64,000 nucleotides of DNA from Pseudomonas viridiflava (GTDB lineage Bacteria; Pseudomonadota; Gammaproteobacteria; Pseudomonadales; Pseudomonadaceae). Location of the stretch: contig NZ_UTVH01000001.1 in NCBI RefSeq assembly GCF_900585905.1, positions 248,001 through 312,000 on the forward strand. The letters run 5' to 3'. Below the pieces are notes generated by a model. The model saw only the letters and a program-made list of their open reading frames with translations, had not been told where the DNA came from and made no database searches. Shown piece by piece: positions 56,036-64,000 of this stretch (within the stretch, counting starts at the first letter, position 1; every line of letters starts with the position of its first letter). The position numbers and the translations under genes were made by a program.

Positions 56036-56106
56036 CAAGGACATGACTGGTTGATGACAGCGAGCTGGCTAGATTGCCTGCCATCAACATCCAGAGATGT
56101 CCATTC

Positions 56107-56787
56107 ATGCGCAAGCCCATCGAACTCGAATTTTCTCGCAAATACGATCAACAGCATGCTCAAGGGTATTTGCAGAAGCATCAGGATGATGCAGCTCGGC
56201 GCTTGTCACATTGGCGCGACGAGCAATTGGCGCGCAAGGCGTTGCACTGTGCCGGTGACCCCGGCCTGGTACTCGACTTGCCCTGCGGTGCCGGTCGTTT
56301 CTGGCCGATGCTGGCCGAGAAACCCAACCGCATCATCATCGGCGCCGACAACTCCGCCGACATGATTGCGACCGCTTGTGCAGCTCAGCCTGTGGAGGTG
56401 GTGAAAAGGGTACGACCCTTGCAGACGTCTGCGTTCGATATCGATCTTCCGGACAATGCAGTCGACAGCATTTTCTGCATGCGGCTACTGCATCACGTCG
56501 GCCAGGCGGAGCATCGCATGGCCCTGTTAAAGGAGTTTCAACGCGTCACCCGGGACAGCGTGATTATTTCGCTCTGGGTGGATGGCAATTTCAAAGCATG
56601 GAGGCGCAAACGTCTGGACCAGAAACGCCAGTTGAAAAACGGGCAGGATAGTTACCAAAACCGGTTTGTGTTACCAGCTGTTACCGTAGAGGCTGAATTC
56701 GAACAGGCAGGATTCCGGATTCAGGAACGGCTGGATTTCTTGCCGTTGTATGCCATGTGGCGTGTTTATGTGTTGCGCAAGAGGTAA
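56107..56787 (+). CDS. warA: Class I SAM-dependent methyltransferase (WarA-like)
   Basis: The SAM motif LVLDLPCGAGRFWPML (about residues 54-69) and an acidic motif IIGADNSADMI indicate a class I fold. A conserved MRLLHHVGQ follows. It has 226 residues. It sits directly after colS and five bases before an InaA-type kinase, as in the ColR-controlled warA-inaA (orf222-inaA) operon of P. putida, where it affects the envelope. The substrate is not known. The ATG at 56107 is used. Confidence 0.82.
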   Translation: MRKPIELEFSRKYDQQHAQGYLQKHQDDAARRLSHWRDEQLARKALHCAGDPGLVLDLPCGAGRFWPMLAEKPNRIIIGADNSADMIATACAAQPVEVVKRVRPLQTSAFDIDLPDNAVDSIFCMRLLHHVGQAEHRMALLKEFQRVTRDSVIISLWVDGNFKAWRRKRLDQKRQLKNGQDSYQNRFVLPAVTVEAEFEQAGFRIQERLDFLPLYAMWRVYVLRKR

Positions 56788-56791
56788 CAGA

Positions 56792-57508
56792 ATGGGTGTG
56801 CAGGCTGCATTGGAACCCGCGCTTTCGACGGGGAAGGGCTTTGATTACTACTGGGATTTGCAGGGCGAGTGGGTGGAAGCGCCCAATCAGCGGCGCGGCG
56901 GAGAAAGTGGGGTAAAGCGGGTCGTGATTGAAGGCGGGCAGCTTATCTACGTCAAGCGCCAGGTCGGTCACATTTACCGCGGCTGGCTGCACCCTTTTGG
57001 CCGTCCCACTGTGTTGCGCGAGCGCGACGCCATTACTGGCCTGACCCGGCTTGGGGTCAATGTGCCGAAGCTGATGTTCTGCGGCGCCGAGCGCGATGCG
57101 CACAACCAGTGGCGTGCGCTGCTGGTGACCCAGGCACTGGACGGCTTTACCGAGATGAGCGACTGGTACGCCTCCGGTGGGCGGGAAAGGCATGGCGAGG
57201 CCGTGCACGAACAACTGCTGGAAACGCTGGCGGGCAATCTGGCGCGCATGCATCGCGGCCGCTGGCAACATGGATGCATCTACATCAAACACATTTTCGT
57301 GCGGGTGACCGGTGAAGGCGAGAACGCCAGCGCCGAAGTTGCCCTGCTGGATCTGGAGAAATGCCGCCAGCGTTTCACGGCGGCAGCAGCGTCCCGACAC
57401 GACATGAAACAGCTGCGTCGCCACTCGTCATTTTCCGCAGCGGACTGGGGCAAACTCGTCTACTTTTATGAGGCAGCGTTTGGCAGCGCCATCAAGGGTT
57501 TAGACTGA
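56792..57508 (+). CDS. wapQ: InaA/WapQ-type lipopolysaccharide kinase
   Basis: This family phosphorylates heptose in the LPS core of pseudomonads. The kinase-like features are LIYVKRQVGHIYRGWLHPFGRPTVLRER (Lys of the ATP site; quoted in part elsewhere), LGVNVPKLMFCG, LARMHRGRWQHGCIYIKHIF in place of the catalytic loop, and VALLDLEKCR as the DFG-like motif. It has 238 residues. It is downstream of the methyltransferase and overlaps the next gene by one base. The InaA name comes from a pH-inducible homologue. Confidence 0.87.
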   Translation: MGVQAALEPALSTGKGFDYYWDLQGEWVEAPNQRRGGESGVKRVVIEGGQLIYVKRQVGHIYRGWLHPFGRPTVLRERDAITGLTRLGVNVPKLMFCGAERDAHNQWRALLVTQALDGFTEMSDWYASGGRERHGEAVHEQLLETLAGNLARMHRGRWQHGCIYIKHIFVRVTGEGENASAEVALLDLEKCRQRFTAAAASRHDMKQLRRHSSFSAADWGKLVYFYEAAFGSAIKGLD

Positions 57509-57735
57509 TGAAGCTAGAAATGGCACGAGGTTTGTTTTTTATCGGCGCGCTGGCCATCACCTCGGTGGCCATGGCCGCCTGGGTGGAGCCCGGCACGAGG
57601 ATTCTAAGCGCAGAGCATGGCGAAGGTCATTGCCCACTGCCTCGTGTCGCCAGGCTCACGAGTGAGGTAACTCCCTCCAATGACCTGCTGTTGTTGATGT
57701 TCGGGCTGGCGCAGGGGACTGGATCAACACGTTGA
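57508..57735 (+). CDS. Small exported protein of unknown function
   Basis: It has 75 residues with an N-terminal signal-like helix (ARGLFFIGALAITSVAMAA) and a predicted cleavage after AMAA. The mature part is short, with one Cys (HGEGHCPLPRVARL). The ATG shares a base with the wapQ TGA (TGATG), which suggests coupled translation in the colRS-downstream unit. I do not recognise the family. A terminator follows after 27 bases. Confidence 0.65.
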   Translation: MKLEMARGLFFIGALAITSVAMAAWVEPGTRILSAEHGEGHCPLPRVARLTSEVTPSNDLLLLMFGLAQGTGSTR

Positions 57736-57761
57736 TCGACATGCCCGTCGCAGCACAATCA

Positions 57762-57786
57762 AAGGCCCCTTGAATGGGGCCTTGCT
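57762..57786 (+). terminator. terminator between the ColRS unit and the DUF1513 gene
   Basis: AAGGCCCC-TTGAAT-GGGGCCTT is an eight-pair stem, but the T run after it is weak (GCTGTTC). It may serve both converging units. Confidence 0.65.
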
Positions 57787-57829
57787 GTTCATGCCAGGTG
57801 AACGGGCGGGCTGCGTCTCGCAGGTCCGA

Positions 57830-58930
57830 TCATGCCAGATGCAGGTGGTTATCCCAGAGCCCGGCAGGCAAATCCAGCGGCCTGGCCAGCAGTTGCGTCT
57901 TGCGGCAGTCGTAGAAGCGGCAACGGCCCTGACCTGAGGTGACAACAAAACCGTCTGCCACCGCGCCCACTCCGGCGCAGTCGGGCAGGGCGGTGTCCAG
58001 GCGCACGGCGCCGCTGTCCAGATCCCAGATGAAAAACCGGTTACCCCGAGGCGCCGTCAAGGCCACCAGGCGCAGCTCGCTGTGCACCGCCACGCTGGCG
58101 GTGTAGTGCTTCATGGCGGCCAACTGCTGTTGGCCCACTGCAAAGGCCTGAAACGCCTCGCCAGGGCGTTTGATCGCCAGCAGCTCGGCGTGTTCGTGGG
58201 CGTCACCCATGAACTGTTGCCCAGCAACGATGGTGCCGTCGCTGGCAATGCCCAGATGACGAATGCTGTTCATTGGCTGGGTCAGGGTCTCCTTGCTGAG
58301 CAGGGTGCCATCGCGCTGCATCAGCACCAAGCTTGCCTGCATGGCGTTGAGGTTCATCTCGACCCGGCTCTCCGCCTCGGTACGGATGCCGCCGTTGGCC
58401 ACCACCAGGGTTTCTCCGTCAGGCATCCACGACACCTGGTGCGGGCCGATGCCGTGGGTGGGGATTTCGCCATGGCGCTGCAGACGCTCGTCGACAAAGC
58501 GGTAGACACCCAGCAGGCCGCGGCCTGGATTCGAGGTATCGTTTTCGGTCGCGTACAGCCATTCCCCGCTGCTGTGGATAACCGCGTGGCCATAGAAATG
58601 CCGATTGGGTCCGGATCTGAGGGTCTGCAGCAGGCCCCCGTTGCCCAGGTCAATCAGGTAGCTCTCGGTGCCCGGACGACGGGCCACGAACAGCGCCACG
58701 TTGAGGGTTGGATGGTTGATGATGTCATGACACCGCTGGCCTACGCGGGTAGCAAACACCTGTTGGCCGTCGAGCCGATAGCCCACGGCAAAATGTTGCC
58801 CGTCGCTGTCGTCCCGTGCCGACAGCAGCAAGGGCTCGCGGCCCTTGTGTCGAAACAGCGTCCAGCCACCGAGTGTGCAAGCGCTGAGCAGCAGGCTGCC
58901 AAGCGCCAGGGCCTGTCGTCGCAACATCAT
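57830..58930 (-). CDS. DUF1513 beta-propeller-like lipoprotein
   Basis: An Arg-Arg-containing signal (LRRQALALGSLLLSAC) ends in a lipobox LSAC at about C18. The body has repeated WD-like strands: GYRLDGQQVFATRVGQRCHDI, HAVIHSSGEWLYATEND, GIGPHQVSWMPDGETLVVANGGI and GNRFFIWDLDSG. It has 366 residues. It is the last gene of the di-haem oxidoreductase/imelysin operon, 11 bases after the imelysin gene. DUF1513 genes commonly accompany imelysins and di-haem proteins in iron-regulated loci; the function is unknown. Confidence 0.85.
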   Translation of the reverse strand: MMLRRQALALGSLLLSACTLGGWTLFRHKGREPLLLSARDDSDGQHFAVGYRLDGQQVFATRVGQRCHDIINHPTLNVALFVARRPGTESYLIDLGNGGLLQTLRSGPNRHFYGHAVIHSSGEWLYATENDTSNPGRGLLGVYRFVDERLQRHGEIPTHGIGPHQVSWMPDGETLVVANGGIRTEAESRVEMNLNAMQASLVLMQRDGTLLSKETLTQPMNSIRHLGIASDGTIVAGQQFMGDAHEHAELLAIKRPGEAFQAFAVGQQQLAAMKHYTASVAVHSELRLVALTAPRGNRFFIWDLDSGAVRLDTALPDCAGVGAVADGFVVTSGQGRCRFYDCRKTQLLARPLDLPAGLWDNHLHLA

Positions 58931-58941
58931 GTTCGCTCCTG

Positions 58942-60006
58942 TCAGTCGCCGTCGTTGGCGTTGAAGCCCAACTGGATACCCAAGGCCTTTGCCAGCTCGC
59001 CTTCGTGCAGACGATGCACCACGTTGAGGCTGTCGTAGACGGCGTTCAGCTGCTGTCGGCCTGCTTCGCTGGCCAGCAGGTCAGCCAAGGGCGGCTTGAG
59101 GTCTGCGAGCAATTTGCGGCTGGCTGCGTAAGCCGCGTCGACTTTCTCAGCCAGCGGCTTCTGCTCGGCGGGCAACAAGCCACGCAGGCCCTTGTTGTCG
59201 ACCCCGACCCACACTGTCTGGGCGCTGGCCAGACTGGCCTCAAGGCTGCTCAGCGACGCACTGCTGCGCCAGGCATCGGCCTGGTATGGCTGCGGCTGGC
59301 CCTTGCTCTGGCGACCCAGGGGCGTACCCAGCTTTTTCTTCAGCGTATCCAGTGCAGTCACCTGCACGCGCAGCAGCTCCGCGATGGCTTCGTGGGAATC
59401 GGCGTAACGCTGATTGGGAAACTTGCTCAGTTGCGCGAGCATGCCGTCGTTGCTGTTCCAGCTGCCGAGGATTTCCTCGGCAAGGGCTTTCTGGCGTTCG
59501 CCAATGGCACTCAACAGCGGGCAGTAGCGCGCCTTTTGCTCGGCATTGGCCATGTCGATGGCGGCGTCGAACAGAATGTACTCATACGCCGAAAGACCCT
59601 GCACCACGACACTGGACTTGGCCAGCGCCTCGGCGCTGATCTGCGGTTGCGCAGTCACCAGTTGCTCGACCTGACGCCCTACCAGGTTTTTCTTGTCGGG
59701 CCAGAACTGCACCTGCCACGAACGGTTGCCCTCGGCCAGCGGGCCGATCAGTAAAGGCTGCAACTCGGCCCAGGTCTTCTGTGCGTGCAGGAAGTCGGCG
59801 CGTGCCTTGGCCAGGTCGGTCTTGCCTTCGCAGAAAGCGAGGGCGCTGCTGGCCAATTGGCGATCAGCGTCCACCCAACGGCTGTAAGTGGGCAGGATGA
59901 CCTGCCGGGCAATCGACGCTGACGTCACGGCTTGCGGATCGGCCGGCGCGCAGGCACTCAGGGCCAGTGCAGCGAGGCTGGTGAAGAGCAGCTTGGGGCG
60001 GAACAT
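58942..60006 (-). CDS. Imelysin-family lipoprotein lacking the motif His
   Basis: The lipobox LSAC (C19) is followed by an imelysin fold of helical bundles (SIARQVILPTYSRWVDADRQLA, QKTWAELQPLLIGPL). The GxHxxE motif of imelysin iron proteins is here GLSAYE (137-142), with Ser139 in place of His, so metal binding may differ. It has 354 residues. It lies 33 bases after the di-haem oxidoreductase gene on the minus strand and is followed by DUF1513. Confidence 0.85.
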   Translation of the reverse strand: MFRPKLLFTSLAALALSACAPADPQAVTSASIARQVILPTYSRWVDADRQLASSALAFCEGKTDLAKARADFLHAQKTWAELQPLLIGPLAEGNRSWQVQFWPDKKNLVGRQVEQLVTAQPQISAEALAKSSVVVQGLSAYEYILFDAAIDMANAEQKARYCPLLSAIGERQKALAEEILGSWNSNDGMLAQLSKFPNQRYADSHEAIAELLRVQVTALDTLKKKLGTPLGRQSKGQPQPYQADAWRSSASLSSLEASLASAQTVWVGVDNKGLRGLLPAEQKPLAEKVDAAYAASRKLLADLKPPLADLLASEAGRQQLNAVYDSLNVVHRLHEGELAKALGIQLGFNANDGD

Positions 60007-60039
60007 GTCCGGCTCCTTATAAAGATCGAATAATGGGCG

Positions 60040-61467
60040 TCAAAGCGAATTCAGAAACGCCAGCAACGCCGCACGTTGTCCAGCGTCGAAAGCCAGCACC
60101 TGGCGTTGCGCGGCCTGCGCTTCACCGCCGTGCCAAAGCACTGCTTCCATCAGATTGCGCGCGCGTCCGTCATGCAGAAACCGCGTGTGTCCGCTGACCG
60201 TCTGGGTCAGCCCTATGCCCCACAAAGGCGGCGTGCGCCATTCCCGACCCGTGGCCTGAAACTCGCTGCGGTTGTCAGCCAGTTCGTCACCCATATCGTG
60301 CAGCAGCAAGTCGCTGTAGGGGCGAATGATCTGGTTGGCTAGTTCCGGTTCTGCTGCGTCATGCCGGGTCTTGAACTGAGGCGTATGACATTGCTGGCAG
60401 CCTGCCTTGTAGAACAGATTTTTGCCAGCCAGAACCTGCGTATTCTCCACATCGCGACGTGCCGGTACAGCCAGATTGCGGCTATAGAACAGCACCAGAC
60501 GCAGGATGTTATCACTGACCTCGGGTTCGCCATCAGCCCCTTTACCGTTGGCGGCGGCCAGGCAATCGGTCTGCACTGGGGTGCAATCGTCACCATCACG
60601 CAGGCGGGTGGTCAGGCCCATGTCGCTGGAAAACGCATGCACGTTCTGCTGGTTGAGGTTTGGTTGCCCGGCCTTCCAGCCGAAGCGTCCCATGGCAACC
60701 TGCTGCCGCGTGTCGTCCCAGACCCAGTTGGGGCGCCCGGAGATGCCATCGTCGTCCTGATCGTCCGGGTCAGCGTTGGCCAGAATCGCGGCATCGGGGA
60801 TGGCTTCCAGCAGGCCCAGACCGATCATTGGCGGAGCGATGCGCACTGACGCCCGGGTTTGCGGATGCATAGCTCCGTAACCCAAATGAGTGATGCTTAA
60901 CGTGGGCTTTTGCAGATCAACCTGGGTACCGTCGCGGAAATACACCGGCATCGGCTCGTACTTGATCCGCACGCGACCTTCGGGCGCCACGCCGGGCACC
61001 GCCATATCCTGTAACTGACCGCCGTAGGTAGGTTCCGGCAACACGCCGTTCTTGCTGATCAGCTCGGCGTGCTGGGGATCATCCGGAATCGACAGGCGCA
61101 CCAGCATCGACACCGCGTTGATGTCGTCCGGTTGTGGCGGGTGCCCGCGGCCATCCTTGATATGGCAGTTCTGGCAGGCATTGGTGTTGAACAGCGGGCC
61201 GAGGCCGTCCCGCGCGGTGGTGGTCGCAGGTGCAATCACCCAGGGGCTGCGGAAAAAGCTGTTGCCGACGCTGAAATCCAGGCGGCGAGTGGGCGTGAGG
61301 TTGGCTGACGGCAGGGAAAAGGCGTTGACGTCACGCCTGTTCACCGTTGCCTTGCCTCCCGACAACGCTTCTCCCGGCTCGGCCTGAGTGAAACGCGGGG
61401 CGTCATCGCACGCACTTAGTATCAAAGCACTGAACAACAGCAAAACCGCGCGTCGCCACATCACCAT
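60040..61467 (-). CDS. Di-haem oxidoreductase-like lipoprotein (DUF1111)
   Basis: The family resembles di-haem peroxidases (MauG-like). A lipobox LSAC (C20) precedes two CxxCH haem sites: CQNCH (98-102) and CQQCH near residue 350. Other conserved stretches are LGPLFNTNAC, LGLLEAIPDAAIL, PNWVWDD, GRFGWKAGQPNL and PPLWGIGLTQ. It has 475 residues. It is the first gene of its operon, with a candidate Fur site upstream. The electron partner and substrate are unknown. Confidence 0.9.
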   Translation of the reverse strand: MVMWRRAVLLLFSALILSACDDAPRFTQAEPGEALSGGKATVNRRDVNAFSLPSANLTPTRRLDFSVGNSFFRSPWVIAPATTTARDGLGPLFNTNACQNCHIKDGRGHPPQPDDINAVSMLVRLSIPDDPQHAELISKNGVLPEPTYGGQLQDMAVPGVAPEGRVRIKYEPMPVYFRDGTQVDLQKPTLSITHLGYGAMHPQTRASVRIAPPMIGLGLLEAIPDAAILANADPDDQDDDGISGRPNWVWDDTRQQVAMGRFGWKAGQPNLNQQNVHAFSSDMGLTTRLRDGDDCTPVQTDCLAAANGKGADGEPEVSDNILRLVLFYSRNLAVPARRDVENTQVLAGKNLFYKAGCQQCHTPQFKTRHDAAEPELANQIIRPYSDLLLHDMGDELADNRSEFQATGREWRTPPLWGIGLTQTVSGHTRFLHDGRARNLMEAVLWHGGEAQAAQRQVLAFDAGQRAALLAFLNSL

Positions 61468-61524
61468 AACTTTTCTGCACCTGCCCTTGATGGGGCGTGC
61501 AAGCTTACCAGCCTCGCCTTGATC

Positions 61525-61541
61525 GAATAAGAGAGATTATC
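61525..61541 (-). promoter_or_regulatory. possible Fur box before the di-haem gene
   Basis: On the minus strand GATAAT-N5-TTATTC forms an imperfect inverted repeat resembling the Fur consensus core GATAAT...ATTATC, about 58 bases upstream of the di-haem oxidoreductase ATG. Confidence 0.4.
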
Positions 61542-61652
61542 GTTTACCCGGGGTGGGGTAATGTGTTGTTACGAATTCCTGCGTTGCCCTGATGCCTCAG
61601 ACACTTTTCGGCGGCTTTGGTACCCCTTCTGAACTGAGCCGCATTCATTTCA

Positions 61653-61686
61653 AAAAAAATGCCAGTCAGCAAGCCGACCGGCATTC
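61653..61686 (-). terminator. terminator of the upstream imelysin gene
   Basis: On the minus strand AATGCCGGTCGGC pairs imperfectly with GCTGACTGGCATT and is followed by eight T residues, 48 bases after the stop of the 450-residue imelysin. It separates that gene from the di-haem operon. Confidence 0.8.
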
Positions 61687-61734
61687 GATTACGTCTGTAT
61701 CAGGCGCCCGATCCCGAGCGCCCAAACCTGCTGA

Positions 61735-63087
61735 TCAGAACTCGTGATCGGCATTGTCAGGGTTGAGGTCAGTGATGCCCAGTTTGCCTGCAGCCTGTTC
61801 GATGGCGGCGGTCTGTTTGACCAGGGAGGCGATGGCGTCGCGCACGATCTGGTTGCCTGCAGTATTGCCCGCAGCGATCAGCTGGTCGAAGTGCTGGCCT
61901 TTGTTGGCCTGGTCGACGATGGCTTGCAGTTTGGCCTGAGTGGCGTCCAGGTCGGCGCGCAGGGTGGCGTCGGTGGCCGGGTCCGCTTTGGCGACCAGCG
62001 AGGACAGGCTTGGGCCGCTGATCTTGCTGCCGTCGGTGCGCGTGTATTCGCCCAGGTAGACGTTGCGGATGCCTTTGCCGTTGTAGAAGTGCGAGTTGTG
62101 CGTGTTGTCGCTGAAGCAGTCGTGCTCGTCTTCGCTGGAATTGGCTTCCAGTGCCACTTTCATGCGCTCGCCAGCCAGTTCGCCCAATGAAAGGCTGCCC
62201 ATGCCGAACAGCATCTTGCGCAGGCCGCTTTCCCCCGATTCTGCCTCCAGCGTGGCGCGATAGTTATCAGCGACGCCGGCTTTCCAGTTATTGGACATTT
62301 CTTCCAGATCACTGACCAGCAGCTCGGTCACTGCGCTCAGGTAGGCGCGGCGACGATCATTGTGCCCGCCAGTGCCGCCTGCACCCTGAATGTAGTCGGA
62401 AGCCGGACGCTCGCCCGCGCCCGGGCCATTGCCGTGCAGGTCCTGGCCCCAGAGGAGGAACTCGATGGCGTGATAGCCGGTGGCGACGTTGGCCTCGGAG
62501 CCGCCCAGTTCGTTGAGGCTGGCCAGGGTTTCAGGGGTAATGTCCTTGACGTCAACCTTGTCTTCGCCGACCTGGACTTCAGTGTTGGCGATGATGTTGG
62601 CGGTGGCGCCGGGGTTGCCCAGGGCGTGTTGGTAATCTTTGGCGACGTAATCGATCAGGCCTTCGTCCAGGGGCCAGGCGTTAACCTGTCCTTCCCAGTC
62701 GTCGATGATGGTGTTGCCGAAGCGAAAGACTTCACTCTGCATGTAAGGCACACGAGCCGCCACCCAAGCGTCACGGGCGGCCTTGAGGGTCTTGTCGTTC
62801 GGGGTGGCGAGGAAATCGTTGACAGCACTGCGCAAGGCTTTGGCTGCGGTTTCGGCATCGCTGAAAACGGCCGAGACCATGTTGGTGTAGTTGGCGACAA
62901 CGGCTTTGGCGGCAGCGTCATTCGTTTGCGTGGCAGCACCGGTTGCTGGCGCAGCAGGTGCAGGCGCGGCGGCTGGCGCCGGAGCAGCAGCAGGGGCTGG
63001 CGCTGTCGGCTTCTTCTCGTCGCCACAACCGGCAAGGGAAATTGCGATGGCCAGCAGACTAGCGGTTGCCAAAGGCATACGAATCAT
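61735..63087 (-). CDS. icmP: Imelysin-family lipoprotein with intact GxHxxE (IcmP/IrpA-like)
   Basis: The lipobox LAGC (C21) is followed by an Ala-Pro linker (about 29-47) and an imelysin domain. The GxHxxE motif is intact as GYHAIE (204-209, H206 and E209). The domain also has NAWPLDEGLIDYV and HNDRRRAYLSAVTELL. It has 450 residues. The gene corresponds in position to P. aeruginosa PA4370 (icmP), as I recall, and is thought to act in iron uptake; the protease activity named for some members is doubtful for the family. It has its own terminator and a candidate Fur box upstream. Confidence 0.87.
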   Translation of the reverse strand: MIRMPLATASLLAIAISLAGCGDEKKPTAPAPAAAPAPAAAPAPAAPATGAATQTNDAAAKAVVANYTNMVSAVFSDAETAAKALRSAVNDFLATPNDKTLKAARDAWVAARVPYMQSEVFRFGNTIIDDWEGQVNAWPLDEGLIDYVAKDYQHALGNPGATANIIANTEVQVGEDKVDVKDITPETLASLNELGGSEANVATGYHAIEFLLWGQDLHGNGPGAGERPASDYIQGAGGTGGHNDRRRAYLSAVTELLVSDLEEMSNNWKAGVADNYRATLEAESGESGLRKMLFGMGSLSLGELAGERMKVALEANSSEDEHDCFSDNTHNSHFYNGKGIRNVYLGEYTRTDGSKISGPSLSSLVAKADPATDATLRADLDATQAKLQAIVDQANKGQHFDQLIAAGNTAGNQIVRDAIASLVKQTAAIEQAAGKLGITDLNPDNADHEF

Positions 63088-63144
63088 GACGGAAATCCTG
63101 CATCAGAGGGGATCGAGGCGGTTACGCCCTAAAAAAGCTGCCAC

Positions 63145-63166
63145 ATAATGCGAAAGATTTGCATTC
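63145..63166 (-). promoter_or_regulatory. possible Fur box before the imelysin gene
   Basis: ATAATGCGAAAGATTTGCATTC contains AATGC/GCATT inverted arms around an AT-rich centre, 58 bases before the imelysin ATG on the minus strand. It resembles degenerate Pseudomonas Fur sites with GCAAAT/ATTTGC arms, but matches the 19-base consensus only partly. The rest of the 63088-63315 gap shows nothing else. Confidence 0.4.
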
Positions 63167-63315
63167 GATGTAAAGGCCTAATCCCAAGGCGGGAACATAA
63201 CCTCGAGAGTGCTTGTAACAAAGGGTTTCGCAGCAGGTCGGCCCTTTCGTGAGCATGACATGTGAGAGCGCGTGCTCGCGAAGGCATCCTCTGGGGCCAA
63301 TGGATTTCAGAGCGG

Positions 63316-64000
63316 CTACGAGACCTGGGCGGCGGACTGTTGCGCCTGTTTCAGGTAGGCGAGCAGTTCGCGGGCGGGGAGGGGCTTGCTGTACAGGTAG
63401 CCCTGGCCCTCGTGGCAGCCCTCGGCGACGATGTACGCTTCCTGTTCCCGGGTTTCCACGCCTTCAGCGATGACTTGCATGCCCAGGCTCTTGCCCAGCT
63501 GGATGATGGCCCGGACGATGGTGGCGTCATCGTCGTCATCGATCAGGTCCTGAACAAAGCCCTTGTCGATCTTGATCTTGTCCAGCGGCAGGCTCTTGAG
63601 GTAACTCAACGACGAATAGCCGGTGCCAAAATCGTCAATGGCGATCAACGCGCCGGAGCGGCGCAGGCTGAGCAGGTGTTGCGCTGCGGTGCTGATATCT
63701 TCCATCAGCCCGGTTTCGGTGACTTCAAGCTCCAGGCTGCGCGGGGGCAACCGATAGATCTGCATGAGGTTGTTGACCACCCGCGGCAACTCGGCGTGGT
63801 GCAACTGAACGGTGGAAAGATTGACCGCCATGCGCAGATCGGCAAAGCCCTGGTCATGCCATTCGCGCAATTGCCGACAGGCCTGATCAAGCACCCATTC
63901 GCCGATGGCGATGATGGTCCCGTTCTGCTCGGCCAGCGGAATGAACGAGTCAGGGGGCACCATGCCATGCTCGGGATGCTGCCAGCGAATCAGCGCCTCG
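63316..64000 (-). CDS. bifA: EAL-domain cyclic-di-GMP phosphodiesterase, 5' part missing (probably bifA)
   Basis: The frame runs off the window end. The visible C-terminal 228 residues form most of an active EAL domain: EALIRW (63983-64000), NLS, LEVTETGLMED, IDDFGTGYSSL, DKIKIDKGFV and AEGVET, with the metal-binding Glu/Asp and the general-base Lys all kept. It ends in PLPARELLAYLKQ. The location beside the imelysin cluster and ColRS fits bifA of P. putida and P. aeruginosa, a GGDEF-EAL protein. The GGDEF part is outside the window, so the name is inferred from context. Confidence 0.85.
   Translation of the reverse strand, partial: EALIRWQHPEHGMVPPDSFIPLAEQNGTIIAIGEWVLDQACRQLREWHDQGFADLRMAVNLSTVQLHHAELPRVVNNLMQIYRLPPRSLELEVTETGLMEDISTAAQHLLSLRRSGALIAIDDFGTGYSSLSYLKSLPLDKIKIDKGFVQDLIDDDDDATIVRAIIQLGKSLGMQVIAEGVETREQEAYIVAEGCHEGQGYLYSKPLPARELLAYLKQAQQSAAQVS

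Noticed and set aside
63167..63315. Possible gene between the imelysin and the EAL gene
   Set aside because: Only a short open frame on the plus strand without domain, ribosome binding site or signal; treated as intergenic.

Overview
The window is chromosomal DNA from a Pseudomonas of the fluorescens/putida/syringae kind. I infer this from the high GC content, the protein sequences (FtsZ, GroEL, ColR/ColS, AmpG and LpxC all read as Pseudomonas), the gene order and the abundant Pseudomonas-type REP palindromes. I cannot name the species. No tRNA, rRNA operon, insertion sequence, prophage or CRISPR array was seen.

Layout. 1-1.04 kb: the 3' end of rsmI, then the RNase P RNA gene. 1.25-19.2 kb: a complete division and cell wall (dcw) cluster on the + strand (mraZ-rsmH-ftsL-ftsI-murE-murF-mraY-murD-ftsW-murG-murC-ddlB-ftsQ-ftsA-ftsZ-lpxC). 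It starts at a sigma70 promoter with three MraZ boxes and ends at a terminator after lpxC. 19.4-33.7 kb: an accessory block between lpxC and dciA/secA. It holds a type II secretion system (gspK apart, then gspC-N), a divergent Tat-lipoprotein PhoX phosphatase and a SoxB/5'-nucleotidase-like lipoprotein whose metal motifs are lost. A PhoB-type box lies in the divergent gap. 33.7-50.2 kb: core genes (dciA, secA, argJ, a MutT-ThiE fusion, a PduO-type adenosyltransferase, an orphan sensor kinase, a PanE-like reductase, yajQ, mscS, ampG, an alkyltransferase-like protein, a DUF481 porin, hugZ, fxsA). 50.4-52.4 kb: groES-groEL behind a possible heat-shock promoter. 53-57.7 kb: a PAP2 phosphatase, the ColRS metal-sensing two-component system, its likely targets (a methyltransferase and an InaA/WapQ kinase) and a small exported protein. 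57.8-63.1 kb, minus strand: an iron-associated set (imelysin, di-haem oxidoreductase, second imelysin, DUF1513) with two candidate Fur sites. 63.3-64 kb: the C-terminal EAL domain of a c-di-GMP phosphodiesterase, probably bifA, cut by the window end.

How it works together. The dcw genes overlap or nearly abut and make lipid II and the divisome as one unit. The T2SS block looks like a phosphate-starvation export module in which the machine is encoded beside its probable cargo. ColRS and its downstream genes form an envelope and metal-stress unit, and the imelysin cluster looks like periplasmic iron handling.

The most unusual structure is in the intergenic DNA. In two separate convergent gaps (mscS/ampG and groEL/PAP2), REP doublets of two different families are tandemly amplified together with a copy of the 3' end of the neighbouring minus-strand gene. 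Across the window REP doublets occur only in convergent gaps.
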